IMG/VR virus record: IMGVR_UViG_3300030106_005110 | Location: 24,600 to 46,545 of that record | Reading direction: 5' to 3' (one strand) | DNA length: 21,946 bases | DNA from: a virus | In this document: one piece after another, positions 1 to 6,836 of the stretch | Layout: the number at the start of each line of letters is the position of its first letter | How positions within the stretch are numbered: the stretch's first letter is position 1 | Made by a program: the position numbers and the translations under genes | The notes under the pieces: generated by a model | What the model was told of the DNA's origin: nothing | What the model saw: the letters and a program-made list of their open reading frames with translations, nothing else | Databases searched by the model: none

Positions 1-1
1 C

Positions 2-370
2 TTAAATTATTTAGAATCTTATAATATTTTTTTAGAAAAATTAAATAATTTACCACTAGGATTTAAAATAGAAACTAGCGTTTATAAAACTGCTAATTGT
101 TGTTTTGTAATAAGACCAGGAGTTGGTATGCTTACTCATTGTATAGAAAATTATATTCCTATAATAGCTTTATACGATAATAACGATTCTAATGAAATTA
201 TTGAGTTAGCTAAAAAAGTAGATAAATTAGGAATAGGATTTTCTCATAATGTTAATAAGAGTTTTAATATTAAAAAATTAATTAATAATACTAGTAACGA
301 TATTTATAATAGAGTATCATTCGAAAAAGAAGGTTATAAAAATATAGCACAGTATATAAAAGGATTATAG
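2..370 (+). CDS. GT-B (MurG/GT28-like) glycosyltransferase, C-terminal part, partial at window start
   Basis: The reading frame is open from the first bases of the window to the TAG at 368-370, so the gene begins upstream; the ATG at 128 is an internal methionine, not a start. The visible 122 residues look like the C-terminal half of a GT-B nucleotide-sugar enzyme. A Cys-Cys-Phe-Val-Ile strand leads to RPGVG, a Thr-His-Cys-Ile-Glu helix, then IPIIALYDN and SNEIIELAKK, followed by LGIGF. This matches the usual donor-binding pattern in which a glycine turn, a conserved Glu helix, a G/N-x-P-I strand and an Asn/Gln-rich loop hold the nucleotide sugar. PseG-type UDP-sugar hydrolases share this fold and are an alternative, relevant because NeuB- and NeuA-like genes follow. 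The next gene starts 2 bases after the stop. Confidence 0.6.
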   Translation, partial: LNYLESYNIFLEKLNNLPLGFKIETSVYKTANCCFVIRPGVGMLTHCIENYIPIIALYDNNDSNEIIELAKKVDKLGIGFSHNVNKSFNIKKLINNTSNDIYNRVSFEKEGYKNIAQYIKGL

Positions 371-372
371 TT

Positions 373-1143
373 ATGAAAATAGGAGTTATAGGAGTAGGTG
401 TTGTAGGTACTGCGATAGAACAAGGTTTTAGAGATTTAGGTCATATAGTTAAAACTCACGATATAAAATTTAATACCAGGATCGAAAATGTACTAGATAC
501 TAAAATAGTATTTTTATGTCTACCTACTAATCCTGATAGAAGAGGCGAATGTAATACTAAACCTATTTTTCAGGTAGTAAGAAGATTAAATCACCTTAAA
601 TATAAAGGTATAATAGCTATTAAATCAACCATTATTCCAGGTACTTATGCTGAACTAAAAAAAGAATTTGATGAAGAAAGAATGTGTCATGTACCTGAGT
701 TTCTAAGAGAAAAATTTGCTTATGAGGATTTTACTGAAAACCATAACGTATTAGTAGTAGGAGCACCTAATTATGATGTTTCAAGAATAGTAATTAACTG
801 TCATGGTAATTACCCTAAAAACGTAATAGAAATGAAACCTGAAGAGGCTGAATTTGTAAAATATTTCTCTAACGTATTTAAAGCAGTTAAAATAACATTT
901 GCTAATTCATTCGGTAAGATATGCGACGAATTTGATATAGACTATAACTCAGTTTTGAAAGCATTCGAATTAGAAAACGTAAAAGAAACAAGTTATTTAA
1001 AATACTCTAATGAATTAAGAGGTTTTGGAGGTATGTGTTTACCAAAAGATGTTCAAGCTTTATCTAAATTAGTAGAGAATAAAGATATTGATGTAAACTT
1101 ATTTAAATTTATTTTAGATGAAAACGAAAAGTTTATACGATAG
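373..1143 (+). CDS. Short UDP-glucose/GDP-mannose 6-dehydrogenase family protein
   Basis: A predicted NAD-dependent sugar-nucleotide 6-dehydrogenase, which would oxidise a UDP- or GDP-hexose to the uronic acid. The N-terminus has the Rossmann motif GVGVVG (residues 7-12), then KST-x-IPGT (Lys84 region), PEFLRE (from residue 108), the central helix pattern E-x-EFVKYFSN, and GFGGMCLPKD with the presumed catalytic Cys222. At 256 residues it is much shorter than the usual 390-450. The C-terminal sugar-nucleotide-binding domain is essentially missing and the protein ends about 30 residues after the catalytic cysteine. There is no sign of a frameshift, because the stop lies inside the start of the next gene. 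It may be a trimmed but active enzyme, or one acting on another substrate. Family assignment is secure; substrate is not. Confidence 0.85.
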   Translation: MKIGVIGVGVVGTAIEQGFRDLGHIVKTHDIKFNTRIENVLDTKIVFLCLPTNPDRRGECNTKPIFQVVRRLNHLKYKGIIAIKSTIIPGTYAELKKEFDEERMCHVPEFLREKFAYEDFTENHNVLVVGAPNYDVSRIVINCHGNYPKNVIEMKPEEAEFVKYFSNVFKAVKITFANSFGKICDEFDIDYNSVLKAFELENVKETSYLKYSNELRGFGGMCLPKDVQALSKLVENKDIDVNLFKFILDENEKFIR

Positions 1144-1993
1144 TTTTAAAACGAATAAACAAGATTTTGAAACTATTCTGCTATGTAACTACGCTGAGCA
1201 GAATAAAACATTATATTGGAAAGCTTCTGATACTAAAGATAAGTTTAAAGAAAAATTAAAAAATAAACCTGAAATAGCTTCCTACTGGGAAGATAAGTCT
1301 ATAAAGTATAGTTATAATAATTACGGATTTAGAACTTATGATAATTTTAATACTACTGATGAAGGTATAGTATGTTTAGGGTGTAGTTTTACTGAAGGAA
1401 TAGGGTTACCTTTAGAATATAACTGGGGTTATAAATTAGCAAAATATTTTAATTTAAAGCATTGGAATTTAGGTCAAGGAGCTATGGGACTCGAAACAGC
1501 TTTTAGACTTCTTCTTGGCGTATCAGATTGGTTAAAATTTAAAAAAGTTTTTTTATTCGTTCCACCTTTTTATAGAAATGAATTAATTACCTGTGATAAT
1601 GATTTTATAGAACCTTTTTTGACCGAAGAGAGTAATATAGGTCAAGGGTTTATACATTCGATGGGCGGTGAAGTTACTCCGCACATATTTAGTTCATTTG
1701 AACCTAAGGTTACTAAATTTTATGAAGCAGTTTTATTTGGTAGTAGGTTAAACGAAAGATTAAGAATGATAAGAAATCTTTGTTCTATTAAAGGATTATG
1801 TGAAGAGTTAGGAGTAGAGTTTTATTATCAAACATTTAGTAATCACTTTACTAAGGAAATTAAAGAAGAAGCGAATAGAATACCTGATGATGAATGTCCT
1901 GATATACAAGCTAGAGATCAACATTGGTCGGCTAAAAGGCAACATTTAATTTATAAAAAATTTATTGAATTATATGAGAATAATAACAGGTGA
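1118..1993 (+). CDS. SGNH/GDSL-hydrolase-like protein (first of four)
   Basis: A cytoplasmic-looking 291-residue protein with no signal peptide or membrane segment. The block I serine motif is LGCSFTEG with the nucleophile predicted at Ser90. A likely block II glycine/asparagine loop is NLGQGAMG. The C-terminal catalytic pair appears as RDQHWS (Asp267, His269), the D-x-H-W form seen in AlgX/DHHW-type O-acyltransferases and many phage SGNH proteins. Expected activity is hydrolysis or transfer of an O-acyl (for example acetyl) group on a sugar. The start at 1118 overlaps the dehydrogenase gene by 26 bases. No later in-frame methionine precedes the serine motif, so this start is the best choice. 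SGNH membership is well supported, the exact reaction is not. Confidence 0.7.
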   Translation: MKTKSLYDSFKTNKQDFETILLCNYAEQNKTLYWKASDTKDKFKEKLKNKPEIASYWEDKSIKYSYNNYGFRTYDNFNTTDEGIVCLGCSFTEGIGLPLEYNWGYKLAKYFNLKHWNLGQGAMGLETAFRLLLGVSDWLKFKKVFLFVPPFYRNELITCDNDFIEPFLTEESNIGQGFIHSMGGEVTPHIFSSFEPKVTKFYEAVLFGSRLNERLRMIRNLCSIKGLCEELGVEFYYQTFSNHFTKEIKEEANRIPDDECPDIQARDQHWSAKRQHLIYKKFIELYENNNR

Positions 1994-2828
1994 AAATATT
2001 CAAGACTTATGTGATATTAGTATAAGCAAAAAAGAACATAAAGTTTTAGAAAGTCAGAATCAACTTCAATCTATAGATATAGAAGAATTCGATTTTACTA
2101 ATTTTGATAATCCTTCTCTTGTTTATGTTAATAGTTCTTTAATTAATACTACGAAACCTACATTAACTAAATGTAAATTATACGATAAGCTAAATCAGTT
2201 TAAAAATCCGTTTGATTTAATTTTACATAATTCTGATGATTCTTTTGATAGTAAGCATTTAAATTATTTTGATATAAAAAATATTAAAAGAATATTTACT
2301 CAAAATATTAATACTGTTCATGAAAGATTATTTCCACTTCCTATTGGATTGGCTAATAGAATGTGGGATTTTGGAGATATAGAATATTTTGCAAATGAAT
2401 TAGAAAATTTACCTAAACAGGATAAATTTATTCATTTTAATTTTACTGTAGAAGGAGGAGCAAGAGATGAATATAGACCCCAATGTTATAAAGCTGCTAT
2501 AAATAAGGGTATTAAGATATCCCCTAGTTATAAATTTCATGAGTACGTTAAAGAAATAAGTAGATATAGGTATTGCCTAAGCCCAGAAGGTAACGGTATA
2601 GATTGCCATAGAATGTGGGAGTGTTTATACTTAAAAGTTATTCCTATATGTCATCGTAATATTTTAACTGAATATTTTTCTAAACTATTCCCTATAGTTT
2701 TAGTTAATGATTGGAATGATTTAGATTTAGAATATTTAAAAAATGAATATAAACCTGATTGGTCTAATTATAAGTTATTAGATTTAGATAATTATTTAAA
2801 CTATATTAAGTTATATGATAAGTCATAA
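1974..2828 (+). CDS. Exostosin-like (GT47-type) glycosyltransferase
   Basis: The last third (roughly residues 195-240) carries the exostosin-like signature: a Tyr-Arg-Tyr-Cys-Leu-Ser-Pro-Glu-Gly strand, then Gly-x-Asp-x-His-Arg-x-Trp-Glu, followed by VIPI. In this family the segment binds the nucleotide-sugar donor; the Glu and the basic His-Arg pair are the typical contacts. The N-terminal part (about residues 1-190) has no motif I can name but shows the alternating strand/helix pattern of a GT-B half. The frame also runs up to a TTG at 1965, but the ATG at 1974, giving Met-Arg-Ile-Ile-Thr, is a more natural start. It overlaps the previous gene by 20 bases. Probable role: adding a sugar to the glycan made by this cassette. 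Confidence 0.65.
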   Translation: MRIITGENIQDLCDISISKKEHKVLESQNQLQSIDIEEFDFTNFDNPSLVYVNSSLINTTKPTLTKCKLYDKLNQFKNPFDLILHNSDDSFDSKHLNYFDIKNIKRIFTQNINTVHERLFPLPIGLANRMWDFGDIEYFANELENLPKQDKFIHFNFTVEGGARDEYRPQCYKAAINKGIKISPSYKFHEYVKEISRYRYCLSPEGNGIDCHRMWECLYLKVIPICHRNILTEYFSKLFPIVLVNDWNDLDLEYLKNEYKPDWSNYKLLDLDNYLNYIKLYDKS

Positions 2829-3462
2829 AAATAAATTTGTATTCTTACATATACCTAAATGTGCTGGGACTTCTATAGGTGAAAAGTTAAATTTTCATTT
2901 CGATGAATTGTGGACTTATAGTGGTTTTAAAATACACCATGATGATTTAACTGAAGATATATTAAAAGAGTATTTCGTATTTACGATAGTTAGAAATCCT
3001 TGGGATAGATTATACTCTCAATACAAATTTAGACCTTGGCTAAATTGTGATCCATTTAAAGATACAGTATTTAATCTAGAAGAAAAATTTGAAGCTGCTT
3101 ATAATAAATCAGTAAGAAATATTCCGGAACATATTAACCCTGTATTAGATACAGCATATAATAGAGCTAATTGGTTTGATGAATTTATTCATATACCTTC
3201 TCAAGTTGAATTTTTAAACGGTAAATATAATGATAATATGAAAAAAATTTCGTATATTGATTATATAGGAAGGTTCGAAGATTTAGATAATTCTTGGAAG
3301 TATATATGCAATAAGTTAAATATTGAATATAGTAAACTACCTCATAAGAATAAAAGTGAATATAAAGAATTAGACTATAGAAAAGCTTATACTACAGAGA
3401 CTAGAGAATTTGTAGCAAAAAAGTATAGTGATGATATAAAATTATTTAATTATGAATTTTAA
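2815..3462 (+). CDS. Sulfotransferase (PAPS-dependent, carbohydrate/HNK-1-like type)
   Basis: Predicted to move a sulfuryl group from PAPS to a hydroxyl or amine, most likely on a sugar. The 5'-phosphosulfate loop is clear near the N-terminus: FLHIPKCAGTS (residues 10-20) with the key Lys15. The 3'-phosphate motif follows as VRNPWDRLYSQY (residues 59-70), with Arg60 and Ser68 as the expected contacts. A later GRFEDL segment and the HKNKS patch resemble the C-terminal part of the sulfotransferase family 2 fold. At 215 residues it is a compact soluble version without the membrane anchor of eukaryotic Golgi relatives. It overlaps the exostosin-like gene by 14 bases, which suggests coupled translation and perhaps action on the same glycan. 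PAPS would have to come from the host or from other phage genes. Confidence 0.85.
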   Translation: MISHKNKFVFLHIPKCAGTSIGEKLNFHFDELWTYSGFKIHHDDLTEDILKEYFVFTIVRNPWDRLYSQYKFRPWLNCDPFKDTVFNLEEKFEAAYNKSVRNIPEHINPVLDTAYNRANWFDEFIHIPSQVEFLNGKYNDNMKKISYIDYIGRFEDLDNSWKYICNKLNIEYSKLPHKNKSEYKELDYRKAYTTETREFVAKKYSDDIKLFNYEF

Positions 3463-4255
3463 TTATACTGGAGTAAGGTATTGGGGTGAAAATTTTAAAA
3501 AATTTAACCATTTCGATATTATTCATTATAAAGATGTAGTAGAAGCATATATTAAAACTTCTAATGAATTAAAACCTAACCATGAAAAGTTTGGTTGGAA
3601 CGAAAGACCTATAAACTCAGATGTTGATAATTTAGACGATACTAAAAACTGGAACGGATTTGACCCAGTATATTTTAATATTGATCCTACTGAAGAAACA
3701 GTAGTAATGGCAAAAGCTGATGTTATTTCGATGGATATGTCAGGAGTAGGTAATACTTGGGATAAATTCTTGTACTTAACTCTTCCTTATGATCTTATAA
3801 ATAAGTATATGACTAATATGCATGATAACGAAGATGTAAGTATAGCAAGAAAGTTTATAACAGAAGTAGAAGATAAAGTAGGATGGGATGGAGAAGAATG
3901 GAAAAATATAGAAAAAAAGTACGATGAACTATATCCTGCTACATCTCAATATACTGATCTGTATGAAACTCATACTTGTATAAAATGGAAACAAGATTTC
4001 GATATTAGACAGTATATATCAATTCAAAAAAATGGATTATTATTCCCTATATGTTATAATAGTATGTACCATATGTTAAGAAGAGGTACTCATAGAGCAG
4101 TACTACTAGCTATGACTAAAAGTGATGTACCTATATTTTTACAAGTACCTAATGAAAAACACTATAAAGTAACTACTCCAAAATTTTTCGGGGGTAAAAG
4201 ATTAGAAATGTGGGTAGATATAAATGATAAAAAATTAGATTTTAATTTAGTATGA
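3452..4255 (+). CDS. Unassigned protein with a ParB/sulfiredoxin-like C-terminal motif
   Basis: I do not recognise this 267-residue protein as a named family. The N-terminal 190 residues are acidic and rich in aromatic residues (many Trp, Tyr, Asp), with no signal peptide or membrane segment. Near residues 185-230 a segment reads Asp-Ile-Arg-x-Tyr-Ile-x-Ile-x-x-Asn-Gly-Leu-x-x-Pro-Ile, then LRRGTHRAVLLAM and VPIFLQVP. The order 'instruction strand, P-I, G-x-H-R, helix, V-P-strand' is what ParB N-terminal/sulfiredoxin-fold proteins show, where the G-x-H-R loop binds a nucleotide phosphate. That comparison rests on a short motif only. Its location between sulfotransferase (11-base overlap) and cytidylyltransferase (4-base overlap) suggests a role in glycan synthesis rather than DNA partitioning. 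Confidence 0.45.
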   Translation: MNFNYTGVRYWGENFKKFNHFDIIHYKDVVEAYIKTSNELKPNHEKFGWNERPINSDVDNLDDTKNWNGFDPVYFNIDPTEETVVMAKADVISMDMSGVGNTWDKFLYLTLPYDLINKYMTNMHDNEDVSIARKFITEVEDKVGWDGEEWKNIEKKYDELYPATSQYTDLYETHTCIKWKQDFDIRQYISIQKNGLLFPICYNSMYHMLRRGTHRAVLLAMTKSDVPIFLQVPNEKHYKVTTPKFFGGKRLEMWVDINDKKLDFNLV

Positions 4256-4926
4256 AAAGTATAGCAGTTATAATACATGCCAGGAGACAAAGTACTAGGT
4301 GCCCTGATAAGCATTTAAGAGATTTAGGTGACGGAAATACGTTAATAGATATTGCTATAAATAATGTTAATAAATTAAAAAATGTAGAAGAAAAATATTT
4401 AGCTGTATATGATAAAGAATTAATAGCAAAAGGAACTGATAAGGTAAATATATTACTAAGAGATTACGCAGCAGTAGCTCCTGGTAATTGCCATCATAGC
4501 ATAATGTACGATCACTTGAATGCTGTCGATTCAGATTATATAATTAATTATAATCCTTGTCAACCGTTTTTAGATGTAGATAAATTACAAAAAGTTATAG
4601 ATTGGTTTAAAGTATCTACTGCTCAGAGTGCTATTACAGTAAAAGAAACTAAAAACTTTTTTTGGGATAGTAAAAAATCTCCTGTTAACTTTAAACCTAA
4701 CGATAGATTATCAACTACTTCAGGTCCTTTTTTATGGGAAGCTACACATTCTTTAGTTATGTATAAACGTAATTATATGTTAGAAAACTGGGAATTATTT
4801 CCTAATACATATAACGAACCTTTTCCTTATTTAATCGATTGGCCAGAAGAGGAAATAGTAGATGTAGATACTGAATTAGATTTCGAATTAGTAAAACTAT
4901 TATATGAAAAAGAAGTACGTAATTGA
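4252..4926 (+). CDS. CMP-sugar cytidylyltransferase, NeuA/SpsF-like
   Basis: The N-terminus holds the nucleotide-binding signature of acylneuraminate cytidylyltransferases in the form IIHARRQSTRCPDKHLRDLG (about residues 7-26), where the Arg/Ser/Arg/Lys positions normally contact CTP. NPCQPF near residue 103 replaces the usual Q-P-T-S-P turn. The end, DWPEEEIVDVDTELDFELVK, matches the conserved I-D-V-D-T-x-x-D-x-x terminus that carries a metal-binding Asp pair. Length (224) is normal. The likely reaction is CTP plus a 2-keto-3-deoxy sugar acid giving CMP-sugar and pyrophosphate. A NeuB-type synthase is encoded at 13304-14137 in the same operon and would supply the substrate. SpsF-like proteins share the N-terminal signature and are the main alternative. 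It starts with an ATGA overlap. Confidence 0.7.
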   Translation: MKSIAVIIHARRQSTRCPDKHLRDLGDGNTLIDIAINNVNKLKNVEEKYLAVYDKELIAKGTDKVNILLRDYAAVAPGNCHHSIMYDHLNAVDSDYIINYNPCQPFLDVDKLQKVIDWFKVSTAQSAITVKETKNFFWDSKKSPVNFKPNDRLSTTSGPFLWEATHSLVMYKRNYMLENWELFPNTYNEPFPYLIDWPEEEIVDVDTELDFELVKLLYEKEVRN

Positions 4927-5212
4927 TATAGACGATACTATATGCATAGAGAAAGGTCCTGTTATAAGTAGGATACCCTATCGTGATAGAATAAAGCAAA
5001 TTAACGAACTATATGATCAAGGACATACTATTATTTTTTATACTGCTAGAGGTAATAAAAGTGGAAGAGGAGAAAAATACTATAGACCTATAACTGAAGC
5101 TCAATTAGAGTCTTGGGGAGTAAAATATCATCATTTATATTTTAAACCCTTCGATGCTGATATATTTATAGATGATAGATCTATTCATCCTGATGAATTT
5201 TTCAATAACTAA
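4904..5212 (+). CDS. Small HAD-superfamily phosphatase
   Basis: A 102-residue protein with the HAD motif I DIDDT (Asp8 nucleophile, Asp10 acid/base), motif II Thr in YTARG (Thr47), a Lys in FKPFDAD as probable motif III, and IDDRS as motif IV. It has almost no cap insertion, as in the short capsule-cluster phosphatases and the DxDDT type. It probably removes phosphate from a small sugar phosphate or related intermediate. In NeuB/NeuA pathways a HAD enzyme can dephosphorylate the 9-phosphate sugar acid, but this protein is far smaller than NANP-type enzymes, so that link is only suggestive. The start overlaps the upstream gene by 23 bases and leaves a complete beta-strand before motif I. The next gene follows after 2 bases. 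Confidence 0.75.
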   Translation: MKKKYVIDIDDTICIEKGPVISRIPYRDRIKQINELYDQGHTIIFYTARGNKSGRGEKYYRPITEAQLESWGVKYHHLYFKPFDADIFIDDRSIHPDEFFNN

Positions 5213-5214
5213 TT

Positions 5215-6165
5215 ATGAAACAGTTTTTTAATATAGTTTTACCAATGGCCGGCAGAGGGTCAAGATTTAGAGAAGAAGGATATACCGAATCAAAACCATT
5301 TATTAACCTAAATGGTAGGTATATGATAGAACATGTAATTCAAAACCTAGGAATAAAATTCGATAGTAATTTTAAATTTATTATTATATGCCAAAAAACC
5401 GATTATGAAAAATACGATTTCAACTTTATTAATAAACTTATAGGTCACGATAATGTTGAAATAATTACTTTAGGTAAAACTACTGAAGGAGCAGCTTGTA
5501 CACTACTTACTGCCAAAAATTTTATAGATAACAAAGTACCTCTTTTAAGTTTTAATTCTGATCAAATGATAGATTATGATGCTAATGAAACTTTTAGTAG
5601 ATTGAGTTTGCATGATGGTGGTATGCCTTGCTTTTATGGTGAAAGTGATGATTGGAGTTATGCAAAAACCGATAGTGATGGGTATGTACTAGAAGTAGCA
5701 GAAAAAAAGAAAATATCGAATGACGCAACAGCAGGGTATTACTATTGGAGCAGAGGATCAGACTTCGTAAAGTATGCTGAACAGATGATAGAAGCAAACG
5801 ATAGAGTAAATAATGAATTTTACGTAGCCCCTGTTTATAACTATGCAATTAAAGACGGAAAAAAAATAGTAATAACTCACGTAGATGAAGTATATGAACT
5901 AGGAACGCCTTTATGGTTAGAGCAGTATGTTACTGATCATTTAAGATTTGCTAATGAAAACGATTTCGATAGAGGAATATTTTATGAAACTCCTGAAAAT
6001 GGACTTTTTGAAGTAAAATGGCCGAAAGGTAATTTAAGGTATCAATGGTATTATAAAGACGGTATTAGAGCAGATGGAATATCAAAAAGCTGGAACCCAG
6101 ATGGTACTATAAAATATACTACTTACTGGAAAGAAGGAAAAGAATATAAAAGAGAAAAAAAGTGA
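5215..6165 (+). CDS. Sugar-1-phosphate nucleotidyltransferase with C-terminal YwqK/MORN-like repeats
   Basis: Residues 1 to about 250 form a nucleotidyltransferase domain. LPMAGRGSRF near the N-terminus is the nucleotide-binding G-x-G-S-R-F loop; the Lys of SKPF contacts phosphate in the family; TEGAACT and FNSDQ (Asp metal site) follow; ELGTP lies near the end. It would activate a sugar-1-phosphate to an NDP-sugar. Residues 261-316 are a separate unit with repeated aromatic-Gly-Asn/Asp spacing (KWPKGNLRYQWYYKDG, then SWNPDGTIKYTTYWKEGK), typical of YwqK/MORN-like short beta hairpins that in other proteins bind membranes, proteins or glycans. The nucleotidyltransferase domain is a close paralogue of the second half of the gene at 14902-16281. 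A basic tail (KREKK) ends the protein. Confidence 0.8.
   Translation: MKQFFNIVLPMAGRGSRFREEGYTESKPFINLNGRYMIEHVIQNLGIKFDSNFKFIIICQKTDYEKYDFNFINKLIGHDNVEIITLGKTTEGAACTLLTAKNFIDNKVPLLSFNSDQMIDYDANETFSRLSLHDGGMPCFYGESDDWSYAKTDSDGYVLEVAEKKKISNDATAGYYYWSRGSDFVKYAEQMIEANDRVNNEFYVAPVYNYAIKDGKKIVITHVDEVYELGTPLWLEQYVTDHLRFANENDFDRGIFYETPENGLFEVKWPKGNLRYQWYYKDGIRADGISKSWNPDGTIKYTTYWKEGKEYKREKK
5224..5925 (+). repeat. Homologous nucleotidyltransferase segment, copy 1
   Basis: Encodes the nucleotidyltransferase domain paralogous to 15571-16267. Identical 21-base stretches shared with copy 2 lie at 5482-5502 and 5802-5822. Same orientation, about 10.3 kb apart. Confidence 0.75.
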
Positions 6166-6836
6166 AAAAAGTAGCTATATGTTTTTGGGGTCAAACTAGA
6201 ACTTTTAGTACCTTATCTGAATATTTTAAACTTAAGCATGATAATATTAAGTTTGATTATTTTATTAGTACTTGGGATGATTTTGAAGATAAATTTAACT
6301 TTGACTCTTTTCAAGGAAAAGAATTTATAGATCCTGAAATAATGGATTTTAAAAATAATACTGATAGAGCTTTTTATTTAATTCATAGAGTTAATAACTT
6401 AAAGTCTAAGTACGAATTAAATAATGGTTTTGTTTATGATTATATACTATGGACTAGAAGTGAAATACTATTTGAAAGTAAGTACTTATTAGAGTATATA
6501 ATAAGTAAATTAAATTTTACAAAGTACGATGATAACCATAAATTAACCGAAATAAATACGCTTTCAGATATTAAATCTGAAATAGATAGAGATTCTGAAG
6601 AAGAGGTTTTGAGATTAGATGCAGATTATTCATTTTTAGGTACATCACTTGCTTTCGATTTATACGCTTCAGGTTGGAAATATTATTTTAAGAGTAGAAA
6701 GTGTGATGATTTTCATGCAAGATCTGGAGGCCATCATGCTCATGCTTCAGTAATAAAGAAGTTTAATTTAGAAGCTGTAAAGTGTAAAATAGCTCATAAA
6801 TTTCAGTTTAGTAAACTATATAAAAGGGAGGTATGA
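6162..6836 (+). CDS. Putative glycosyltransferase-like protein (CFWGQTRTF type)
   Basis: The start codon is GTG, overlapping the upstream TGA as GTGA; the protein then begins Met-Lys-Lys-Val-Ala-Ile-Cys-Phe-Trp-Gly-Gln-Thr-Arg. This Cys-Phe-x-Gly-Gln-x-Arg opening followed by DYFISTWDD, and later YDYILWTRSEILF, resembles a group of small putative GT-A-like glycosyltransferases found in surface-polysaccharide clusters and in cyanophage genomes, where the second motif sits where a metal-binding D-x-D would be. The conserved SGGHHAHAS stretch near residues 187-195 is striking and may be a metal or substrate site. No signal peptide or membrane segment is visible. It is probably a cytoplasmic transferase, but I cannot name the sugar. 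It may be a distant relative of the protein at 19425-20165. Confidence 0.5.
   Translation: MKKVAICFWGQTRTFSTLSEYFKLKHDNIKFDYFISTWDDFEDKFNFDSFQGKEFIDPEIMDFKNNTDRAFYLIHRVNNLKSKYELNNGFVYDYILWTRSEILFESKYLLEYIISKLNFTKYDDNHKLTEINTLSDIKSEIDRDSEEEVLRLDADYSFLGTSLAFDLYASGWKYYFKSRKCDDFHARSGGHHAHASVIKKFNLEAVKCKIAHKFQFSKLYKREV

Noticed and set aside
128-370. ATG at 128 as a gene start
   Set aside because: The frame is open to the left window edge and the upstream residues continue the same GT-B pattern, so this is an internal methionine of a partial gene.
1965-1973. TTG start for the exostosin-like gene
   Set aside because: An ATG three codons later gives a natural N-terminus and less overlap.
3452-4255. 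ParB partition protein
   Set aside because: No ParA, no centromere-like repeats and no helix-turn-helix segment; only a short motif is shared.
4802-4999. Minus-strand open frame
   Set aside because: It is a shadow of the cytidylyltransferase and HAD genes; its sequence is Tyr/Leu/Ile-rich low-complexity with no motif.
5594-5848. Minus-strand open frame with many His and Leu
   Set aside because: It lies antisense to the conserved nucleotidyltransferase domain and looks like reverse-strand translation of AT-rich codons.
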